Assembly: GCF_002019765.1 (NCBI RefSeq) | Contig: NZ_KV917380.1 | Coordinates: forward strand, 3,364,576 to 3,428,575 | DNA from: Shouchella oshimensis | Lineage (GTDB): Bacteria; Bacillota; Bacilli; Bacillales; Bacillaceae_D | Length of the DNA stretch: 64,000 nucleotides | Direction of reading: 5' to 3' | Part shown: in pieces, positions 36,432-45,509 of the stretch | How positions within the stretch are numbered: position 1 is the stretch's first letter | Layout of the letters: every line of letters starts with the position of its first letter | Program-made: the position numbers and the translations under genes | The notes under the pieces: generated by a model | Told to the model about the DNA's origin: nothing | The model's input: the letters and a program-made list of their open reading frames with translations, nothing else | Databases searched by the model: none

Positions 36432-37495
36432 CCATAAAAATGATGAACCTCTATAAATCATTCGGTACCACACCGATTTTAAAGGATATTAATCTTGAAG
36501 TGGAACAAGGAGAATTGTTCGCTTTACTTGGTCCTTCTGGTTCTGGTAAAACGACACTACTACGCATGATTGCTGGATTAGAGACAACCAATGGTGGCGA
36601 AATTGAGATTAAAGGGAAAAATGTCACCCACCGATCCCCACGAGAACGAAAAGTGGGTTTCGTGTTTCAACACTATGCCCTGTTTGCTCACATGACTGTA
36701 TCAGCAAACATTGCATACGGATTAACGGTTTTAAAACGTAGCGAACGACCTTCTAAGCAAGAGATTACAAAGCGTGTGGATGAACTTCTTTCTCTTGTGA
36801 AGCTCGACGGTCTTGGAGAAAGGTATCCTTCTGAATTATCAGGAGGACAGCGTCAACGTGTAGCACTCGCTCGTGCCTTAGCTATTAATCCAGATGTATT
36901 ACTACTAGATGAGCCGTTCGGGGCACTTGATGCCCAAGTACGTAAAGAGCTACGCCGGTGGTTACGAACGTTGCACAAGCAGACAGGTATTACGACTGTA
37001 TTTGTTACACACGATCAAGAAGAAGCACTTGATGTAGCTGATAAAGTAGTTGTCATGCGCAACGGTACCATCGAGCAAGTAGGCACACCTACTTACGTCT
37101 ATGAAGAACCCCGAACACCATTTGTCTATGAATTTCTAGGAAACGCAAACCGTTTTTCCGGTCAGGCTAAAGCAGGGACCTTGCACATTCAAGGTGCCGA
37201 CTGGGAAACCGCTTCAACACTGGAAGAAGAGGAAGCGATCGGATTTGCTCGCCCACACGAATTTTCCATTTCGACGACTTATGAGGGAAAAGCCGACTTA
37301 AAAATAACGATCACATCCATTCATCCAGTTGGCCCTATTGTTTTTATTGAAGCGAAACATGAAGGTCACCCGGAGATGATTGACATTCAACAACCGAAAA
37401 AAACAATTGTCGAGCTTGGCCTACAAGTTGGCGATACCGCTTATATTCGACCTGAAAAAATTGGTGTTTTCCACGTAAATGACTATGTTATTTAA
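36428..37495 (+). CDS. cysA: sulfate ABC transporter ATP-binding protein CysA
   Basis: A 355-residue ATPase with Walker [18 protein letters not shown]-loop [13 protein letters not shown], signature LSGGQRQR, Walker [12 protein letters not shown] and switch His in [16 protein letters not shown]-terminal TOBE-like regulatory domain follows from about residue 235. It powers sulfate/thiosulfate import. Last gene of the operon; a terminator follows at 37513. Confidence 0.94.
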   Translation: MTIKMMNLYKSFGTTPILKDINLEVEQGELFALLGPSGSGKTTLLRMIAGLETTNGGEIEIKGKNVTHRSPRERKVGFVFQHYALFAHMTVSANIAYGLTVLKRSERPSKQEITKRVDELLSLVKLDGLGERYPSELSGGQRQRVALARALAINPDVLLLDEPFGALDAQVRKELRRWLRTLHKQTGITTVFVTHDQEEALDVADKVVVMRNGTIEQVGTPTYVYEEPRTPFVYEFLGNANRFSGQAKAGTLHIQGADWETASTLEEEEAIGFARPHEFSISTTYEGKADLKITITSIHPVGPIVFIEAKHEGHPEMIDIQQPKKTIVELGLQVGDTAYIRPEKIGVFHVNDYVI

Positions 37496-37512
37496 CCAAG
37501 TCTATTCCATGC

Positions 37513-37552
37513 CAAAGAGCCTATACAAAGTGATAGGTTCTTTTGTCTTTTC
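37513..37552 (+). terminator. terminator of the sulfate operon
   Basis: AAAGAGCCTAT and ATAGGTTCTTT pair, followed by TGTCTTTT. Confidence 0.75.
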
Positions 37553-37688
37553 TATTGCCTTAGTATTAATGACTCTCAAATAAAAAATCTTTCTTATTGT
37601 CAAGAAAGCGATCTTCTCGTCAAAATGATAGGATGAATTGATTCAATTTATTACCTAAAAGCAAAAGTTGTTTAAAGGAGGACAGCAC

Positions 37689-37856
37689 TTGATTATTTTC
37701 TTACTTTTTATCGTAGTGTTTGTTATTGTCTTTATTCTTAATGGGATTTTCGATGCTTTGTTAAAAAACGAAGGAACACTAAAATCATGGTTTGTAGCCT
37801 CAACTGTAATTGCTTTTATTATTACTATAATGGCAAGCTTACTTCTCGGTATGTAA
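37689..37856 (+). CDS. small membrane protein, 55 aa
   Basis: A short protein made of two hydrophobic helices (residues 2-18 and 33-53) joined by a charged loop (LLKNEGTLKS). The TTG at 37689 has AAAGGAGG seven bases upstream, the best start; an in-frame TTG seven codons earlier lacks a site. I do not recognise the family. Confidence 0.6.
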   Translation: MIIFLLFIVVFVIVFILNGIFDALLKNEGTLKSWFVASTVIAFIITIMASLLLGM

Positions 37857-37964
37857 CAGGTTTCAGCAGAGGAACAGAACCGATAACAAAACAAGTACAT
37901 GAACCATACAGGTAATCAGGAAAAGGACATAGAAGTTATCTCATTTATGCCCATCTGTTTATTT

Positions 37965-38564
37965 TTATTTATACCAGCCTTTTTCTTGGATCAGCGAAAT
38001 AGCTTCAATTCGATTAGTAACGTTTAACTTTTCATAAATCACCGATACATAGTTTCGGACGGTTCCTGTTTTTATGTTTAAATGATCTGCTACTTCTTTT
38101 GTGCTCTTTCCTTCTGCAATGAGTTGAATTACTTGACCTTCTCGATCTGTTAACGGGTTCGTGCTGTCGTCGATCATATCCATTAATTCAGGTGCATAGA
38201 CTTTGCGTCCATCTAGAATCGTGCGAATGGCTCGTGCTAATTCATCACTTGGACTATCTTTTAGCAGATACCCACTGACACCAGCCGCACGAGCATAATT
38301 AAAATAACCGGTTCGCGCGAATGTCGTGAGAATAATAATTTTGCATGCCTCACCTTTTAATTGTTCAGCAGCCTCTATTCCGGTCATAAGTGGCATTTCA
38401 ATATCCATGATGCAAATATCCGGTTGGACCTGCTTTACAAGCGCAACGGCGTCAACACCTGTTTTGGCTTTTCCAACAACTGTCATATCGGCTTCCAATT
38501 CTAACAAGGATGCAAGTGCACCTAAAACCATTCCTTGATCCTCTGCAATCACAATTCGAATCAT
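37965..38564 (-). CDS. desR: response regulator DesR
   Basis: A 199-residue NarL/LuxR-type regulator: receiver with IVIAEDQGM and phospho-acceptor DICIMDIEMPLMTG near residue 54, and a C-terminal LuxR helix-turn-helix (LTDREGQVIQLIAEGKSTKEVADHL in two helices, then VRNYVSVIYEKL). Next to DesK and the desaturase, it fits DesR, which activates des when membranes stiffen in the cold. Its start overlaps the kinase stop by four bases. Confidence 0.92.
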   Translation of the reverse strand: MIRIVIAEDQGMVLGALASLLELEADMTVVGKAKTGVDAVALVKQVQPDICIMDIEMPLMTGIEAAEQLKGEACKIIILTTFARTGYFNYARAAGVSGYLLKDSPSDELARAIRTILDGRKVYAPELMDMIDDSTNPLTDREGQVIQLIAEGKSTKEVADHLNIKTGTVRNYVSVIYEKLNVTNRIEAISLIQEKGWYK

Positions 38565-39694
38565 AGTACCTCTCCTTCTTTTTGATAAATAATTCTTGGT
38601 ATAGCAATGGTCAGTACTGTTCCCTCACTAGACGTTATGTCCAAATCCCCGTTCACAAATTCTAGTCTTTCTTTCATTCCAATTAATCCACTTTTCTTTC
38701 TTGCTGGTAGCTTATGTTGCAATCCGACGCCATCATCCCTTACAATCATACGCCATTCGTTCGGATGATTTTCTAATTGAATGGTGCACGTAGTAGCTTC
38801 ACTATGCTTGACTACATTTGTCACAGATTCTTTTAAGCACATACAGAACACGTCTTCAAGTAGCAGAGGAAGGTGTTTAAATGACCCTTCTCCTGAAATC
38901 TCACACGCCATATCGCTGGAAGCAAGGAGCGCTTGAACATGGACCATCTCGTCTTTCAATCGCGCTGTTCTCATATCTGAGACAATTTCCCTCACTTCAC
39001 GTAATGCTGTTCTTGACGTTTGGTTTATATCTTCAAGCTCTTGCTCAGCTAAATCTGGCTTGACTTTTAATAACTTTCGAGCCAAGTCACTTTTCAGGCC
39101 AATTAAAGATAGCTTTTGTCCCAATGTGTCGTGTAGATCTCTAGCAATCCGCTGCCTCTCCTCCACAACCATAAGCTGGGAGATTCGTTCATTCGCTACT
39201 TTAAGCTGGCTCTCTAACTCTTCTCTACGATTACGGTGAGAAATGGTAAATGGTAACAAAATCACACCTAATATACTAAGGACATTAAAAGGAAGTTGAG
39301 CCATAAACCCTTCATTCTCTAATAAGGAACCAATGGTAAACGCTATGACAGTCGTGGAAAGGTGCACGACATATAGACTAATAAAGCCTGCTCGGCTTTT
39401 TAAATTGCCTATAAAAAAGGCGATAAATAATGCGAAGTAGACATAACCAAAATAAATAGTCATGCCAATACTAATAAGCATTTCAATACTAAGTGCTACA
39501 TAAACGGTCCAGCCTTTTTTGATAAAAGACAAACGATAGGCAGTGAAAAAAAGCATAATCATTGCCACACCTACAATAATTTCATAAACAGTAGATGAAC
39601 GAATAATGAAGTAAAAGGGCAATAAGCAAAAGACAATCCATGCATAGAGACTTAACCCTGTATTTTTGGGGAAAATATGAAACCAGTGATACAT
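38561..39694 (-). CDS. desK: thermosensor histidine kinase DesK
   Basis: The 377-residue protein has four to five N-terminal membrane helices (residues about 10-155) followed by a two-helix coiled coil, the HisKA_3 phospho-acceptor box ARDLHDTLGQKLSLIGLK and an ATPase domain (KESVTNVVKHS, RDDGVGL, GLIGMKERLEF). This is the DesK layout; DesK senses membrane thickness at low temperature and controls DesR. Immediately upstream of desR and downstream of des. Confidence 0.92.
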   Translation of the reverse strand: MYHWFHIFPKNTGLSLYAWIVFCLLPFYFIIRSSTVYEIIVGVAMIMLFFTAYRLSFIKKGWTVYVALSIEMLISIGMTIYFGYVYFALFIAFFIGNLKSRAGFISLYVVHLSTTVIAFTIGSLLENEGFMAQLPFNVLSILGVILLPFTISHRNRREELESQLKVANERISQLMVVEERQRIARDLHDTLGQKLSLIGLKSDLARKLLKVKPDLAEQELEDINQTSRTALREVREIVSDMRTARLKDEMVHVQALLASSDMACEISGEGSFKHLPLLLEDVFCMCLKESVTNVVKHSEATTCTIQLENHPNEWRMIVRDDGVGLQHKLPARKKSGLIGMKERLEFVNGDLDITSSEGTVLTIAIPRIIYQKEGEVL

Positions 39695-39727
39695 TCTAAA
39701 GACTCCTTACAGCCAATTTGGTGTACA

Positions 39728-39758
39728 GCAAAGAAAGCTCCCTTTTCCGAGAGCTTTC
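39728..39758 (-). terminator. terminator after the desaturase gene
   Basis: GAAAGCTC and GAGCTTTC pair with a ten-base loop, followed by TTTGCTG on the minus strand, separating des from desKR transcription. Confidence 0.65.
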
Positions 39759-39769
39759 CCATTTTACTT

Positions 39770-40813
39770 TTATCCTACTCGATTTGTTCTACCTCGTGAA
39801 CGTCGAATGGATTGTAAGCGATTAGCCAGTTTCATTTCTTTAAAGCTAATAAACGTTTGATTCTCTTCATCATATAACCGGAAAGAAATGGATTCAAGAC
39901 TCTTTTTCAGTGTAATCGTTGTTGCCGTCTGTAATGGTGGTGTATTCTCATGCGTTTTTTCTAAATAATAATTTGGCACTTTTGGACTTAAATGATGCAC
40001 ATGGTGATACCCAATATTGCCAGTCAGCCATTGTATAATCTTAGGTAATTTATAGTAAGAACTTCCATCAACAGCTGCTTTTACAAAATCCCATTCATGA
40101 TCATTTTCAAAGTAAGAATCTTCGAATTGATGTTGTACATAGAATAGCCAAATTCCTGCTGCGCCTGACACATACATAATAGGAAGTTGAACAAGTAAGA
40201 AAGCTTCCCAACCAACAAGCATACTCATTCCAACATAAATCAACACAATACAAATATTGGTTACGTACGTATTATAGCGTTCCTTCCGTTTTGCGCCCTT
40301 ACAATTGATACGATTTTCTATTAAAAATAAATAAAGTGGACCTAATCCGAATAAAATCAACGGATTTCTGTACAAGCGATACTTTAAACGTTCGAATGAT
40401 GATGCTTCTTTATATTCATCTACAGTCATTACCCAAATATCACCTGTGCCACGTTTGTCTAGATTCCCACTCGTTGCATGATGGATTGAATGACTATGCT
40501 TCCACTTTTCAAACGGAAAATGAGTAAGCACACCCGTTACATTTCCTATTAGTCGATTCCATTTAGGTGACTTCAAAAAGCTTCCATGAGTACAATCATG
40601 AAAAATAATAAACGTTCGAACGACAAATCCTGCTGCGATAACGGAACAAACAAGACTTAATACCACAGAAATAGTTAAGCTCTGATAAGCTAAGAACCAC
40701 ATAATTAAAAAAGGTACTAGTGTGTTTATTAATTGAAAGACGCCAATCTTTGTATTCGATTTAGCATACGGTGCAACACTTTGTTTTAACGCTCGTTGTT
40801 TTTCCCTACTCAT
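39770..40813 (-). CDS. des: membrane fatty acid desaturase Des
   Basis: A 347-residue membrane desaturase with the three histidine boxes for the di-iron centre: HDCTHGS, HSIHHATSG and HHVHHLSP, and four hydrophobic helices. Bacillus Des inserts a delta-5 double bond into membrane phospholipid acyl chains after cold shock. The ATG at 40813 follows GAGGTGG by six bases. The linked desKR genes provide its control. Confidence 0.93.
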   Translation of the reverse strand: MSREKQRALKQSVAPYAKSNTKIGVFQLINTLVPFLIMWFLAYQSLTISVVLSLVCSVIAAGFVVRTFIIFHDCTHGSFLKSPKWNRLIGNVTGVLTHFPFEKWKHSHSIHHATSGNLDKRGTGDIWVMTVDEYKEASSFERLKYRLYRNPLILFGLGPLYLFLIENRINCKGAKRKERYNTYVTNICIVLIYVGMSMLVGWEAFLLVQLPIMYVSGAAGIWLFYVQHQFEDSYFENDHEWDFVKAAVDGSSYYKLPKIIQWLTGNIGYHHVHHLSPKVPNYYLEKTHENTPPLQTATTITLKKSLESISFRLYDEENQTFISFKEMKLANRLQSIRRSRGRTNRVG

Positions 40814-41017
40814 CTCCAACCACCTCAATCGTTATTGTAATGGTTGATACTTGCATACGTAAGACACATCTGTCATTCACAGACTATGATAAGTGTCATG
40901 GTCAAGACAATAAAGCCCGACTAAAAGCCATTTTACGTATAAAAAAAGAAGCCCTTCATTCCGAGTAGGCTCCTTTCGTCTAACTTTATATGAGGTTTAC
41001 TATCAAGTAAAAGCAAT

Positions 41018-41155
41018 TTATGGCATTGATATCTCTTTATCATCCATTTCCGTAAGTATATGTTGTAAGAAAACCCGTTCTTCCTCTAACAGGGGACGAT
41101 TGAGACCGTTTTCAAAATCATCAATTAGTCTCTGTAAAACGTCTGAAGAATAAAT
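41018..41155 (-). CDS. possible small acidic protein with non-standard start
   Basis: An open frame of 45 codons (begins IYSSDVLQRLIDDFENG, ends in KEISMP) reads as a charged amphipathic helix pair. The region has a strong AAAAGGAGGG site, but the first codon at good distance is ATT, not ATG/GTG/TTG. The frame stays open back to a TTG at 41197 that has no site. The strong site and protein-like composition support expression; the start is unresolved. The rest of the 40829-41279 gap shows only short A-rich runs. Confidence 0.35.
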   Translation of the reverse strand: MYSSDVLQRLIDDFENGLNRPLLEEERVFLQHILTEMDDKEISMP

Positions 41156-41279
41156 ACTAATACCCTCCTTTTGCCTAGTATCTTCACTATAGTACAAATG
41201 ACTTGAGAATGAAAATCAATTTGTTAAAAAAGGCAAAAAACAGGAACATTAGCCTATTCTTCAGCTGTTTGTTTTGCAT

Positions 41280-42377
41280 CTATTCCGTTACAGTTATTGT
41301 CGTTTGTGCCAGCGTCACACCATTTGCTAGTAAGGAAACAGTATGATCACCTGGGTAGTGCTTCCTGGTGGATAGATCCGCAAAATGATGCATCCGGTGA
41401 CGCGTTAATGTCTCTTTTTCCGAAAATGCTCGATCTAAAAGAAGGAATTTTTTTCGTGAACTTTTTCCGTTAGCTTTCATAAAATCGATGGCATATTCAA
41501 AGCGAATTCTGCCCTTAACAGGCTCTTTAATCGCTACATCCCAAGATAGCGTAACAGAGTCACCAATTTTAATGGTAGTTGCCGAAGCCTCTAAGTGTGC
41601 ATTTTCAAGAATGTGGGAACATTCTGTACTGTTCACATAATTGAATAGCGCATAAGCTTCAGGTACATCTAGTCTTAATAACCCTCTGCAACCATGACGA
41701 ATAATCCAATCCGTATATTCATGCTGTCCTTTCCATCGATTGGCAACGGCTAGTACAATAGCAGGATGGTCTTTTGAAAGATCATTTAAATTGTTGGCAA
41801 CACTTTTTCGGACGTATTTGGAAGGGTCTTTTTTCAAGAGCTCTAACACTTCTAAAACTGGGCTTGGATCGCGCTTGAAGTCCGTCAATGCCTCTCCCCA
41901 CGGTAAGCGAGGACGACAGCCTTCACTTGCCAAACGTCTAACATGCTCGTCCTTATCCGTTGCCCATCTCTTCATTTGTTCCATCATACGGTCAGGGTCT
42001 TTCTTAATAAATGGTCGCACGGCAAACTCACTTGTTGAACCCTTCGTAAAATATTCAAGAGCGTGTATGGACTCTTTCCAATGCTCTAGTCCATACACTT
42101 CCACAAAATCAGGAAATAGTACAAACAGCCCTTTTTGAGCATCATTTCCTAATGACTGTAAAATACAAAGTGCCTTCCGATAATCCTTAGGAAGGGTTTG
42201 ACCAAGAGCCAGTGTAATCTTTCGCATTCGTTCTTTTAAAGACAATGATTCCCACTGTCCACTAAAGATGGCTTCAATGAATTTCACCTTATCGAAATGA
42301 TCATCTTTAGCGCTTATTCGCGTAGCCAAATCCTCTAATAGTGGTCTACTATACATATTTTTTAATGGCTCTGCCAT
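41280..42377 (-). CDS. alkC: DNA-3-alkyladenine glycosylase AlkC with C-terminal Ig-like domain
   Basis: A 365-residue HEAT-like repeat protein. The alkylation-repair core (ERMRKITLALGQTLPKDY, HVRRLASEGCRPRLPWG, DPSKYVRKSVANNLND) matches the AlkC family, which excises 3-methyladenine-type lesions. Residues from about 275 form an Ig-like beta domain (RFEYAIDFMKANGKSS, KHYPGDHTVSLLANG), present in the larger AlkC form. The ATG at 42377 is chosen over an upstream ATG at 42515 because GAGAGGTGA precedes it. Stand-alone, divergent from sda. Confidence 0.9.
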   Translation of the reverse strand: MAEPLKNMYSRPLLEDLATRISAKDDHFDKVKFIEAIFSGQWESLSLKERMRKITLALGQTLPKDYRKALCILQSLGNDAQKGLFVLFPDFVEVYGLEHWKESIHALEYFTKGSTSEFAVRPFIKKDPDRMMEQMKRWATDKDEHVRRLASEGCRPRLPWGEALTDFKRDPSPVLEVLELLKKDPSKYVRKSVANNLNDLSKDHPAIVLAVANRWKGQHEYTDWIIRHGCRGLLRLDVPEAYALFNYVNSTECSHILENAHLEASATTIKIGDSVTLSWDVAIKEPVKGRIRFEYAIDFMKANGKSSRKKFLLLDRAFSEKETLTRHRMHHFADLSTRKHYPGDHTVSLLANGVTLAQTTITVTE

Positions 42378-42517
42378 CTTCTCACCTCTCCACACATCTT
42401 CGCCAACTCTCTTTTCTACAAATTTTATAGAAAAAAAGACAATTTGTGTAGGGATTTGCAACGTTATTCTAGAAATTAAGGGATATAAGTGAAATACTGT
42501 CGATAAGGAGTGCATTT

Positions 42518-42724
42518 ATGTCATTAAAAAGCTTACCGAATCAATGCCTTTTAGAAGCGTACACCCATGCTCTCACGCTAGCTTTACCAGAAGATTTCAT
42601 TCTCATTCTTAAAAAGGAAATCCTTCTGCGAATGCAATCAAACAATCAGAATGCGCCGGCAACATCATTTGTTTTGCTTCCTAAATCAGATATAGGAAAT
42701 GAACTTAAGAAAAACGATCAATAA
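42518..42724 (+). CDS. sda: Sda-like sporulation checkpoint inhibitor with C-terminal tail
   Basis: The first 40 residues form the Sda helical hairpin (SLKSLPNQCLLEAYTHAL then LPEDFILILKKEILLRM). Sda blocks the sporulation kinases when DNA replication is disturbed. Typical Sda is about 46 residues; this one has some 28 additional, mostly disordered residues rich in Asn. AAGGAGTG precedes the ATG. No DnaA box was found in its own upstream region, unlike the classic sda promoter. Confidence 0.75.
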   Translation: MSLKSLPNQCLLEAYTHALTLALPEDFILILKKEILLRMQSNNQNAPATSFVLLPKSDIGNELKKNDQ

Positions 42725-43052
42725 TTAGATCAAAGTGCGCTTTCTTCTTACACAGTTTGTTGGCGTAACCTTCTATTCTTTTCCTCTTAATCTCCCTCTT
42801 ATTCTTTATCCTGTTTGTCCTGCCATAAAATTGGTAGCTTTTGAGTCCTTAATAAAAACTCAAAAATAGCTTCTAATATTAAGAATATAAGCAAGAAAAG
42901 CAAGCTAGCTTGTTTATTAACTATTCTTACTTTAATAAACCTAATTCTAAATTTTTTATAAAATAATCACATAAAGCATTGTTAAATTTCCAATACGAGT
43001 TACAATTAAAACAAATAAATCCAGTAATAGTAATAATAGTGAATAGTAGAAA
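42725..43052. other. AT-rich intergenic region, no gene seen
   Basis: About 330 bases of low-GC sequence between sda and a small membrane-protein gene. It includes a palindrome AAGCAAGCTAGCTTGTTT near 42896-42914. Base composition drops compared with the neighbours and stays low to about 44020. Confidence 0.6.
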
Positions 43053-43080
43053 AAAGAAGCTTTGCTAAGCACAGCTTCTT
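43053..43080 (-). terminator. terminator after the small membrane protein
   Basis: AAGAAGCT and AGCTTCTT pair, followed by TTTTTC on the minus strand. Confidence 0.75.
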
Positions 43081-43086
43081 ACAAAA

Positions 43087-43311
43087 CTATTTTTTCATTT
43101 CCTTCGTGTAATAACGATATAGAGAATAACAGGCTATAGTAAGTAAAACAACTGGAAAGATAACTAACCCAGGGGAAAACATCGAAGAATAAATCTGATT
43201 TAAACCATAAAGGTAAGTTATAAAAATAAATGTAAAAATTAAGCTTATGACTCCAGTTAATAAATACAACAAAAATTCCACCTTTTTAAAATTTTTGGTT
43301 TCTTTCCCCAT
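43087..43311 (-). CDS. small membrane protein, up to 74 aa
   Basis: Two hydrophobic helices (about residues 14-35 and 45-63) and a basic end (YRYYTKEMKK). The ATG at 43311 has no ribosome binding site and overlaps a TATAAT box. A TTG at 43272 or 43269 behind AAGGTGG may be the real start. It is divergent from the secreted protein at 43369 in an AT-rich island; a toxin/immunity-like pair is possible but unproven. Confidence 0.55.
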   Translation of the reverse strand: MGKETKNFKKVEFLLYLLTGVISLIFTFIFITYLYGLNQIYSSMFSPGLVIFPVVLLTIACYSLYRYYTKEMKK

Positions 43312-43368
43312 TATACTAAATCTAATGAAAAAAATACATTAGAAAATTTTTAAAAAAGGAGATTTAAA

Positions 43369-44019
43369 ATGATCAATGTAAATTCAAAATTTGCGGTAAT
43401 ATTCTTATCAGTTGTTACTCTATTCACTTTTTTAATAACAGAAGGGAAAACTGTTAACGCTCAAGACGAACAACTAATCGATTTAGGGAAGAACACTGAA
43501 GAATGGTTAGAAATGGAGGGGGCAGAAGTTGACATAAAAGTGGATGCTCCATACCAATACACCGAAGAAGATGGTAGTGTTACAATCTTTGAAAATAAAG
43601 AAGATATGGATGCTTATGAATCAGACACTATAAGAACTTTCGTTTCAGGTAATAGAACCACTTCAACTGTAGTAGAAAGAAAAGATTTCAGCAGAGTATG
43701 GATTAATTACCACAAGTTTACACCAGCGTGGAGTTATGCTGATAACTATACTATAACTAACGGTAAAAGTTATACAATGACTGGTAATTATAAATACAAG
43801 GGAATTACTGCAACTATCAGCGTTACACACAGTACGACAGTATCAGTTTCATACCCTGCTGATCCAAGGCGTTATAATAGATTAGGTGTTAGAAGTGATT
43901 TATTTTATGTAAAACATAAGCATGTAGAGAGAACTCCAGGAGGTAAGCATGTCAAAACATGGTATAGCGAAAGAATTTCGAAGACAGGCGCTCCATATAT
44001 AGGTGTTACTTATAAATAA
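43369..44019 (+). CDS. secreted protein of unknown function, 216 aa
   Basis: A Sec signal peptide (basic start, hydrophobic residues 8-25, cleavage near VNAQDE) precedes an acidic pro-like region (residues 32-90). A basic, tyrosine- and threonine-rich beta domain follows (NYTITNGKSYTMTGNYKYKG, ending GAPYIGVTYK). The charge contrast between the acidic and basic parts recalls secreted pro-proteins or bacteriocin-like exoproteins. I do not recognise a family. AAAAAAGGAGA precedes the ATG. The low GC of this island suggests transfer. Confidence 0.7.
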   Translation: MINVNSKFAVIFLSVVTLFTFLITEGKTVNAQDEQLIDLGKNTEEWLEMEGAEVDIKVDAPYQYTEEDGSVTIFENKEDMDAYESDTIRTFVSGNRTTSTVVERKDFSRVWINYHKFTPAWSYADNYTITNGKSYTMTGNYKYKGITATISVTHSTTVSVSYPADPRRYNRLGVRSDLFYVKHKHVERTPGGKHVKTWYSERISKTGAPYIGVTYK

Positions 44020-44033
44020 AATAAGATCCCCTC

Positions 44034-44066
44034 CATCAGGTAGCGTTTGGTGGACAGGGGGTTTTT
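44034..44066 (+). terminator. terminator after the secreted protein
   Basis: GATCCCCTCCA and TGGACAGGGGG pair imperfectly, followed by TTTTT. Confidence 0.7.
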
Positions 44067-44069
44067 CAT

Positions 44070-44306
44070 ATTAACAATCCCAGGAAAGAAGTTTTTTCTA
44101 CCCTCAATTCTTTTTTAAAAGGACATATAAAAGGAATAACCCTTTCTCTCATTCTCTTTATCATCTTCTCAGTGCTCACATTCCTATTTATTGACCATCC
44201 ATTTTTACAAGATCTTTTTCTCTTCAGTTTACTATTCTCTATTCCGGTTCTTATTGGACTATTGATTATCAGTCCATTTCTCCCCTTGCTCTATCGCTAT
44301 TTTTGA
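44070..44306 (+). pseudogene. membrane-protein reading frame without a standard start codon
   Basis: An open frame of 78 codons ends at TGA 44304-44306 and contains two clear hydrophobic helices (LSLILFIIFSVLTFLF and LFSIPVLIGLLIISPF). It has no ATG, GTG or TTG near its beginning and runs back into the upstream terminator. It overlaps the end of the convergent gene by ten bases. Probably the 3' part of a broken small membrane-protein gene. Confidence 0.4.
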
Positions 44307-45286
44307 CCTAGTAAAAACACTTTCCCATTGAAATTTGACGCTTGTTCTGCTTGCTTGACCGCTTGTTGAACATTCGCTAATTCATATGCCGTACCATCAT
44401 TACTAATAGTTAGTATGCCTTCACTTACATGTGAAATCAGTGTATTGAATGCTTGATGCCAGTGAGTGTCAGTAACAGTCTTGTTCCACTGCCTTAAATG
44501 GAAAAGCGTTGTTTGCAAACGACTTGATAATCCTTGCCAATTTACCTGTTGTCCTGATAGCAAGCCAACAGCCAAAAACACCCCATTTCTTTGCACGCAA
44601 GCACCAAGCCTGTTCCCTGCTTCACCACCAATGGAATCAATTGCTACCGTTGCACCAGCTCCTGCTGTATATGCTAGCACTTCATCGTACACGGATTCAT
44701 CGCCATTGTTCACAACAGTTGTTGCGCCTAATTGCAGAAGTTCTTCTTTATAAACGTCATTTCGAACGACGGCAATGAACGAGAACCCTCTTAATTTTGA
44801 CATTTGTGCAATTAATTTTCCCAGTGCCGAGCTAGCCGCATTCATCACAACAACATCTCTAGGCCTAAGGTTCAAAATGTCTGTACAAAGCACAAATGCT
44901 GTTAACGGATTAATATAAAGTTGTGCAGCAGTTCGGTCATTTAGTGTTGAAGGAATTGTCACTACATGAGCTGCTTTTGTTTGAACAACATCTTGCCAAG
45001 TCCCTTCTCCTCTTAACGGAAGAACACGCTTTCCAATAAGAGTAGATGACACATTGCTCCCTACCTCTTCAACAATACCTACACCTTCATATCCAGGTAC
45101 AGCAGGCAGTGAAATGCGATGAGCATATGCCCCACGTATTGGAATAAGATCAGACGGATTAATTGGCATCATCGTCATTTTTACAAGTACGTCATCCTTC
45201 TTTAATGCCCGAGACGGACTTTCTTCAACAGATAAAACAGACGCAGGAGAACCAAACTGTCGGTAAATAATTCGTCTACCATTCAC
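44297..45286 (-). CDS. zinc-type alcohol dehydrogenase / enoyl-reductase family protein (MDR)
   Basis: A 329-residue medium-chain dehydrogenase/reductase. It has the GroES-like N-domain (VKMTMMPINPSDLIPIRGAY, LPAVPGYEGVGIVEEVG), a Rossmann part (VVMNAASSALGKLIAQM) and the AIDSIGGEAG turn. The NPSD motif and lack of the catalytic zinc cysteine resemble quinone oxidoreductases and mitochondrial-type trans-2-enoyl reductases (MECR/ETR1). The nucleotide loop AASSALG replaces the usual AxxGxxG. GTG start. Substrate unknown. Confidence 0.85.
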   Translation of the reverse strand: MNGRRIIYRQFGSPASVLSVEESPSRALKKDDVLVKMTMMPINPSDLIPIRGAYAHRISLPAVPGYEGVGIVEEVGSNVSSTLIGKRVLPLRGEGTWQDVVQTKAAHVVTIPSTLNDRTAAQLYINPLTAFVLCTDILNLRPRDVVVMNAASSALGKLIAQMSKLRGFSFIAVVRNDVYKEELLQLGATTVVNNGDESVYDEVLAYTAGAGATVAIDSIGGEAGNRLGACVQRNGVFLAVGLLSGQQVNWQGLSSRLQTTLFHLRQWNKTVTDTHWHQAFNTLISHVSEGILTISNDGTAYELANVQQAVKQAEQASNFNGKVFLLGQK

Positions 45287-45509
45287 AAGCCCAACCCCTT
45301 TTAACGCATTATAGCATTAGGTTGAACGACAAAAACAAAACAAATTGGAACCTCCCTTGACTTTCCATCGATTCAATGTCCACACTTTATGGATTCCTTT
45401 TCTTTTTTGTTTAAAATGTTAACAGTCGTTAACATCTTACGTTACCTTTAGTTGGTAGAAAAGCTCGTTAATCCCGCTATAATGAAAGAAAAGGAGGATG
45501 AAAAATAGG

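Noticed and set aside
42896-42914. AAGCAAGCTAGCTTGTTT palindrome as an attachment site
   Set aside because: No matching direct repeat or integrase was found nearby; too little evidence for a mobile-element boundary.
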